Shown here one piece after another: positions 6,968 through 10,021 of a DNA stretch of 10,021 nt. This DNA comes from Hymenopellis radicata (Eukaryota > Basidiomycota > Agaricomycetes > Agaricales > Physalacriaceae): the NCBI GenBank assembly GCA_015501595.1, contig JADNRX010001399.1, forward strand, positions 1 through 10,021, given 5' to 3'. Below the pieces are notes generated by a model. That model searched no databases. It saw only the letters and a list, made by a program, of their open reading frames with translations, and had not been told where the DNA came from. The translations under genes and the position numbers were made by a program. How positions within the stretch are numbered: the first letter of the stretch is position 1; each line of letters begins with the position of its first letter.

Positions 6968-9893
6968 ATGGACGAACTCGATGGCGAGTCACTGCGCGTC
7001 TTGCAGCAGATTCTCTCGGACAATGAGAGCCTGTTGACTCCAGGACTGTTGAGTTTTCAGGCCAAACTGAAAAGTGGTTCAAGCATGGGTCCAGGTGTGT
7101 TTTGGTCTTCTCTCTTTTCGAACATGCTCCCATATCTGGACAATAGGATTCACTCTCCCAACTCCCTCATCCACTCCTCTTCGTCAGCGACACGTAGAGT
7201 CAGATGAGTCAGACGCGGAGGCGGAGTCGAATGTGGACTCAGACGCGTCCTATGATGCGGCGGCGGCCGTGGCACTGGCTAAATGGCGCGAGCGCAATGT
7301 TCGGCGCGCTGCTGACAGGCGCCGAAATAAGCGGCGAAATAAGCGGCGCCGACTGGATCGAACGACGAAGAGTACAGGCCGGAACGCGGTCGGACTGCAG
7401 AAGCGGGCCAACGACGTAGACGCCGACGCCCACGCCGCAGCAATTCCAGTTGCCACCGTGGTGGTGTTGTCCTCCCTCCTCTAAACGTTGTCACCATGAA
7501 TGTAGAGGCAGGCGATCATATGAATGCATCTCCCTCTAGCCCAGTGGCCAGTTCCTCCAATCACGAGTCCTCCGCCTCAAACGGCGTACCCTCCTCCTCG
7601 TCCAACGTACCCTCCTCTGGTCCCTACACAATGTACGCGGAGCCATACCTGACACCCATCAAGCCGGTGTTTCTTCGAGCTGTAGCACGCGTCGCAGGAC
7701 AAGGGCTAAAGCTTCTGGAGGATCATGATTATCGCGCAACATGGGTCGGTGACGTCCTGAGCGGCAAGATGTTGGCATTTGGAGAGGGTAGTGATCTTGC
7801 CTTTGTCTCCAACCGTTGCTATCTCGCAGAGAAGAACGTGGCCTGCGGCTCAATTCGCGCGAATTATAGCCATGGTGGCGTTGGCTGGAAAAATACAATC
7901 GTGCAAGACTGAGTAAGTTTAGTTTCGCATCTCACAACATGTTCACATTGCTAACATGGGTTCAGTGACAGAGCGGGTTATTTAACAAGCATCTGGCAAC
8001 GTTTCGTTGAGCCGCACAATCCACGATACACCTTCAATGCTTGGCGTCGCTGGCATACGATTGGGGTGACTTGGGCAAGATGGGGTCAAGCTGGTGGCGT
8101 CTACTTGATGCTCTTGGTTGTACATGCGAAAGAAGTCTCCGCCTTTGAAAAGGCCAGTTTTCAGGACATTTCCAAAGTCGCTTATATATTGCGACGACTT
8201 ACAGAAGGTCGGCATCTTCGCGCATTTGGAAAGCACTCTAACTTTGTCTATAGGCCTACCTATATCTCCACTCGTTCGCCATATCTTCCGACCGCTTCTC
8301 GATCGTCTTCGACAAGAGTTCCCCTTGAATACAGTTCAGCTCTTGGACGCCAACGTGCTGGGTATTGTCAAGGACAATGTAGACCTTCAATATTGGTCTT
8401 CGTCGGACAAGTTCTTCGGAGCATTTAAAATGAAGTCAGTTTCTCCTGTATCGTTTGTTTTCTGTTATTAATAGGCAACAAGTTCTTTCACCCTCCCGGA
8501 GCGTATACCTCTCGCTTTAGATGAACCATCTCTAGAACCAGATCCACCATCGTCGATTCCAACCCCACCGTTAACCCCAGCATCACCATACAGATTATCT
8601 TCTAGCCCTGCATCTCCTTCTAAGGGTGTTCATTGGAATGATGTCTTGACCGTCATAGCTCGCGTTCAAGGGCCCAACCATCACAAGGTGCCGACTTGCT
8701 TGAATCTCGCCTTACCACAAAATGCCTTCACGCTGCGCGGTGCCTCATCTTCCACCACCATGACGTATACAGAAAAGCGGCGGGCACTCGCCTCATTGGC
8801 TCTGGAGCCTTCGGACCTACCGGAATTCGAAGAGCAGGTGTGTTTCATCCTGCATTAATTTTTGCCCGCATGTTGAGTTTGGTTATAGCTGAAGAAGCAG
8901 CTGTTGAGGGGTTATCGGGTAGATCCTGCTCGCTATGTCTTGCTCGACAGACACAAGCTTGGTCTAGAGTGAGTATACTTTTCTGTAACTTTCTGAGCAT
9001 GTAACCAAGAAAGATAGATCCGACAAGTTTCTCCACCTGATGGATATTCACAATCAGCCATTCGCCATTTCGCTTCCTCCGGTGCCCAAGCAGCATCGCG
9101 ATAACCTTATGGCCTTTCTTGAGGCTGCGTTCCCCGACGTCATCCAGAATCAGGACTCACGGAACGGTACACGCCCACATAGGTTTCATGCCCTGCATTG
9201 CACTATGTACAATCGATCTGCGCGCCGGGTATGTCCTTATCCTTCCTTCTACGATTCGGGGACTAGAATACTGAGGGTGTATATAGGGCCATGACGCGCC
9301 TGTGGATGGTGTAGATGATGCTTGGCGCATGGACAAGACAGGGCAGAAACGCTCCGACATCTTTCAGAGCATGCCTCGAATGGCAAAAGAGGCCACTTCC
9401 GATGAGCGGTGGGATACCTTAAGGGAGTTATTACAGCCAATCAGCGACTTTCTAACGGAGCAGGTGTGTTTTTACATATTCGATACACACATGCTGAACC
9501 TTGTTAGATGCGAATTCTCATTCCCGACTTCACTGTACTGGACGCCTATATTGATTTCCTACCTGGCTGCCCTCAACCTTCAGTATACCATTTCGGCGGT
9601 GTGGTTGTCAACTTCAACGCCTGCTCACGAGGCCATCGGGACCATGGTGATCAGAACATATGTCTGGTTCTGAGCGCCCATGAGGGTACTGGGGCGGAAC
9701 TAGTTATGGAGGAGCGGGACTTGTGGTGCGAACATATACAGGGGATTCCCTGGTCTTCCAGTCGTGCCGTATCACGCATTTCAATTTGCATTACACTGGG
9801 AAGCGTGCTTCCATTGTGTTCCATAGCGATCGGGATGGCTCAGCCTGGGCGAAGGACAGAAACGGTTGGGGTAACAAGACGTACTTCTATTAA
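6968..9893 (+). CDS. TET/JBP-type Fe(II)/2-oxoglutarate dioxygenase gene, apparently frame-broken
   Basis: Proposed exons: 6968-7094, 7198-about 7460, 7508-7912, 7966-8207, 8254-8434, 8483-8837, 8889-8968, 9018-9228, 9287-9463, 9508-9893; about 800 residues. The N-terminus is acidic, then has an ESDESDAEAE stretch and a basic NKRRNKRRR nuclear-signal-like run. The middle is helical-looking with a Pro/Ser linker (about 8520-8620). The last exon holds the double-stranded beta-helix: HRD (iron ligands His 9634, Asp 9640), ELVM, GDSLVFQSCRITHFNL with the second His at 9777, GKR with the likely 2OG-binding Arg at 9804, then HSDRDG and NGWGN. This matches fungal TET/JBP proteins, which in other members oxidise 5-methylcytosine or thymine in DNA. 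Breaks: TGA at 7910-7912 just before a good donor (GTAAGT) where the phase is off by one base, and a one-base shift near 9709-9715 between ELVM and the GDS motif. The ATG at 7496 is an alternative start, but it probably lies in an intron. Confidence 0.72.
7320..7350 (+). repeat. Short tandem repeat encoding a basic nuclear-signal-like run
   Basis: The unit GGCGAAATAAGC is repeated in near-perfect form (about 7320-7347) inside exon 2 of the dioxygenase gene and encodes NKRRNKRRR. Such a run fits a nuclear localisation signal, as expected of a DNA-modifying enzyme. The repeat probably grew by slippage. Confidence 0.55.
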
Positions 9894-9912
9894 TATGCAT
9901 ATTTTAAAATAT
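9891..9912. repeat. AT-rich overlapping palindromes just after the stop codon
   Basis: ATATGCATAT (9893-9902) and ATATTTTAAAATAT (9899-9912) are both perfect palindromes, overlapping each other and starting at the TAA stop (9891-9893). They may be part of the AT-rich 3' end and polyadenylation region, or could mark an element boundary. Confidence 0.6.
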
Positions 9913-10021
9913 CGAGTTTATTAATCATCCTCTTTTGGTCAATACGCCGCGTTCAGTCATGTAACGGTCACCAGGAGGAGACTCGAACGTGAGACTCCCG
10001 AAAGTAAGAGTAAAAGTTGGA
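9913..10021. other. 3' flank, no gene seen
   Basis: No open frame of note. GAGACT occurs twice (9980-9985 and 9992-9997), flanking CGAACGT, in a tRNA-like looking patch that does not fold as a tRNA. Confidence 0.4.

Noticed and set aside
6804..7133. Minus-strand ORFs opposite exon 1 of the dioxygenase gene
   Set aside because: No domain and no splice context; the plus-strand reading is supported by downstream exons.
7239..7497. Three minus-strand ORFs
   Set aside because: They are antisense shadows of the basic and Ala-rich exon 2 of the dioxygenase gene.
9970..10021. tRNA-like patch on the minus strand (GTTCGAGTC resembling a T-loop)
   Set aside because: The bases on either side do not form a five-pair T stem, and no D arm, anticodon arm or acceptor stem could be drawn.

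Overview
The window looks like nuclear DNA of a basidiomycete fungus, probably an agaricomycete. The coding signal is cut into many short exons by GT-AG introns of about 44-72 bases, often with a CTAAC or CTGAC-like branch site. The protein families are those expanded in mushroom genomes. It reads as an accessory, transposon-influenced region rather than a block of housekeeping genes. No rRNA, tRNA, CRISPR array or complete known transposon is visible.

Layout. (1) Positions 1-465, minus strand: the start of a frame-broken gene with an AT-hook-like GRPGRP motif and a helix-turn-helix, like the N-terminal part of fungal integrase/transposase-type proteins; it leaves the window at the left. (2) 542-3983, minus strand: a large gene that can be threaded through about 15 exons into one open reading frame of roughly 899 residues. 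It has a Cys/His-rich N-terminus, basic Ser/Pro-rich linkers, a long conserved-looking middle and a C-terminal J-domain-like HPDKN segment. I do not recognise a named function. (3) 3984-about 5560: no confident gene; it holds the minus-strand promoter, small direct repeats and a 36-base near-perfect palindrome. (4) About 5560-6660: decayed sequence containing two well-preserved internal exons of an ARFRP1/Arl3-type small GTPase, without the P-loop exon and with a degraded C-terminus. (5) 6968-9893, plus strand: about ten exons ending in a TET/JBP-type Fe(II)/2-oxoglutarate dioxygenase domain (HRD, second His and the 2OG-binding Arg all visible). One in-frame stop or phase break and one frameshift suggest decay or base errors. 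(6) 9894-10021: AT-rich palindromic 3' flank.

How the parts relate. Fungal TET/JBP genes are known to be expanded in basidiomycetes and linked to KDZ-type DNA transposons. Here one lies head-to-head with a large unrecognised multi-exon gene, with an integrase-like remnant beyond it and a captured host-gene fragment between them. That the region is a decaying composite of mobile-element cargo is an inference; no terminal repeats or target-site duplications were identified.
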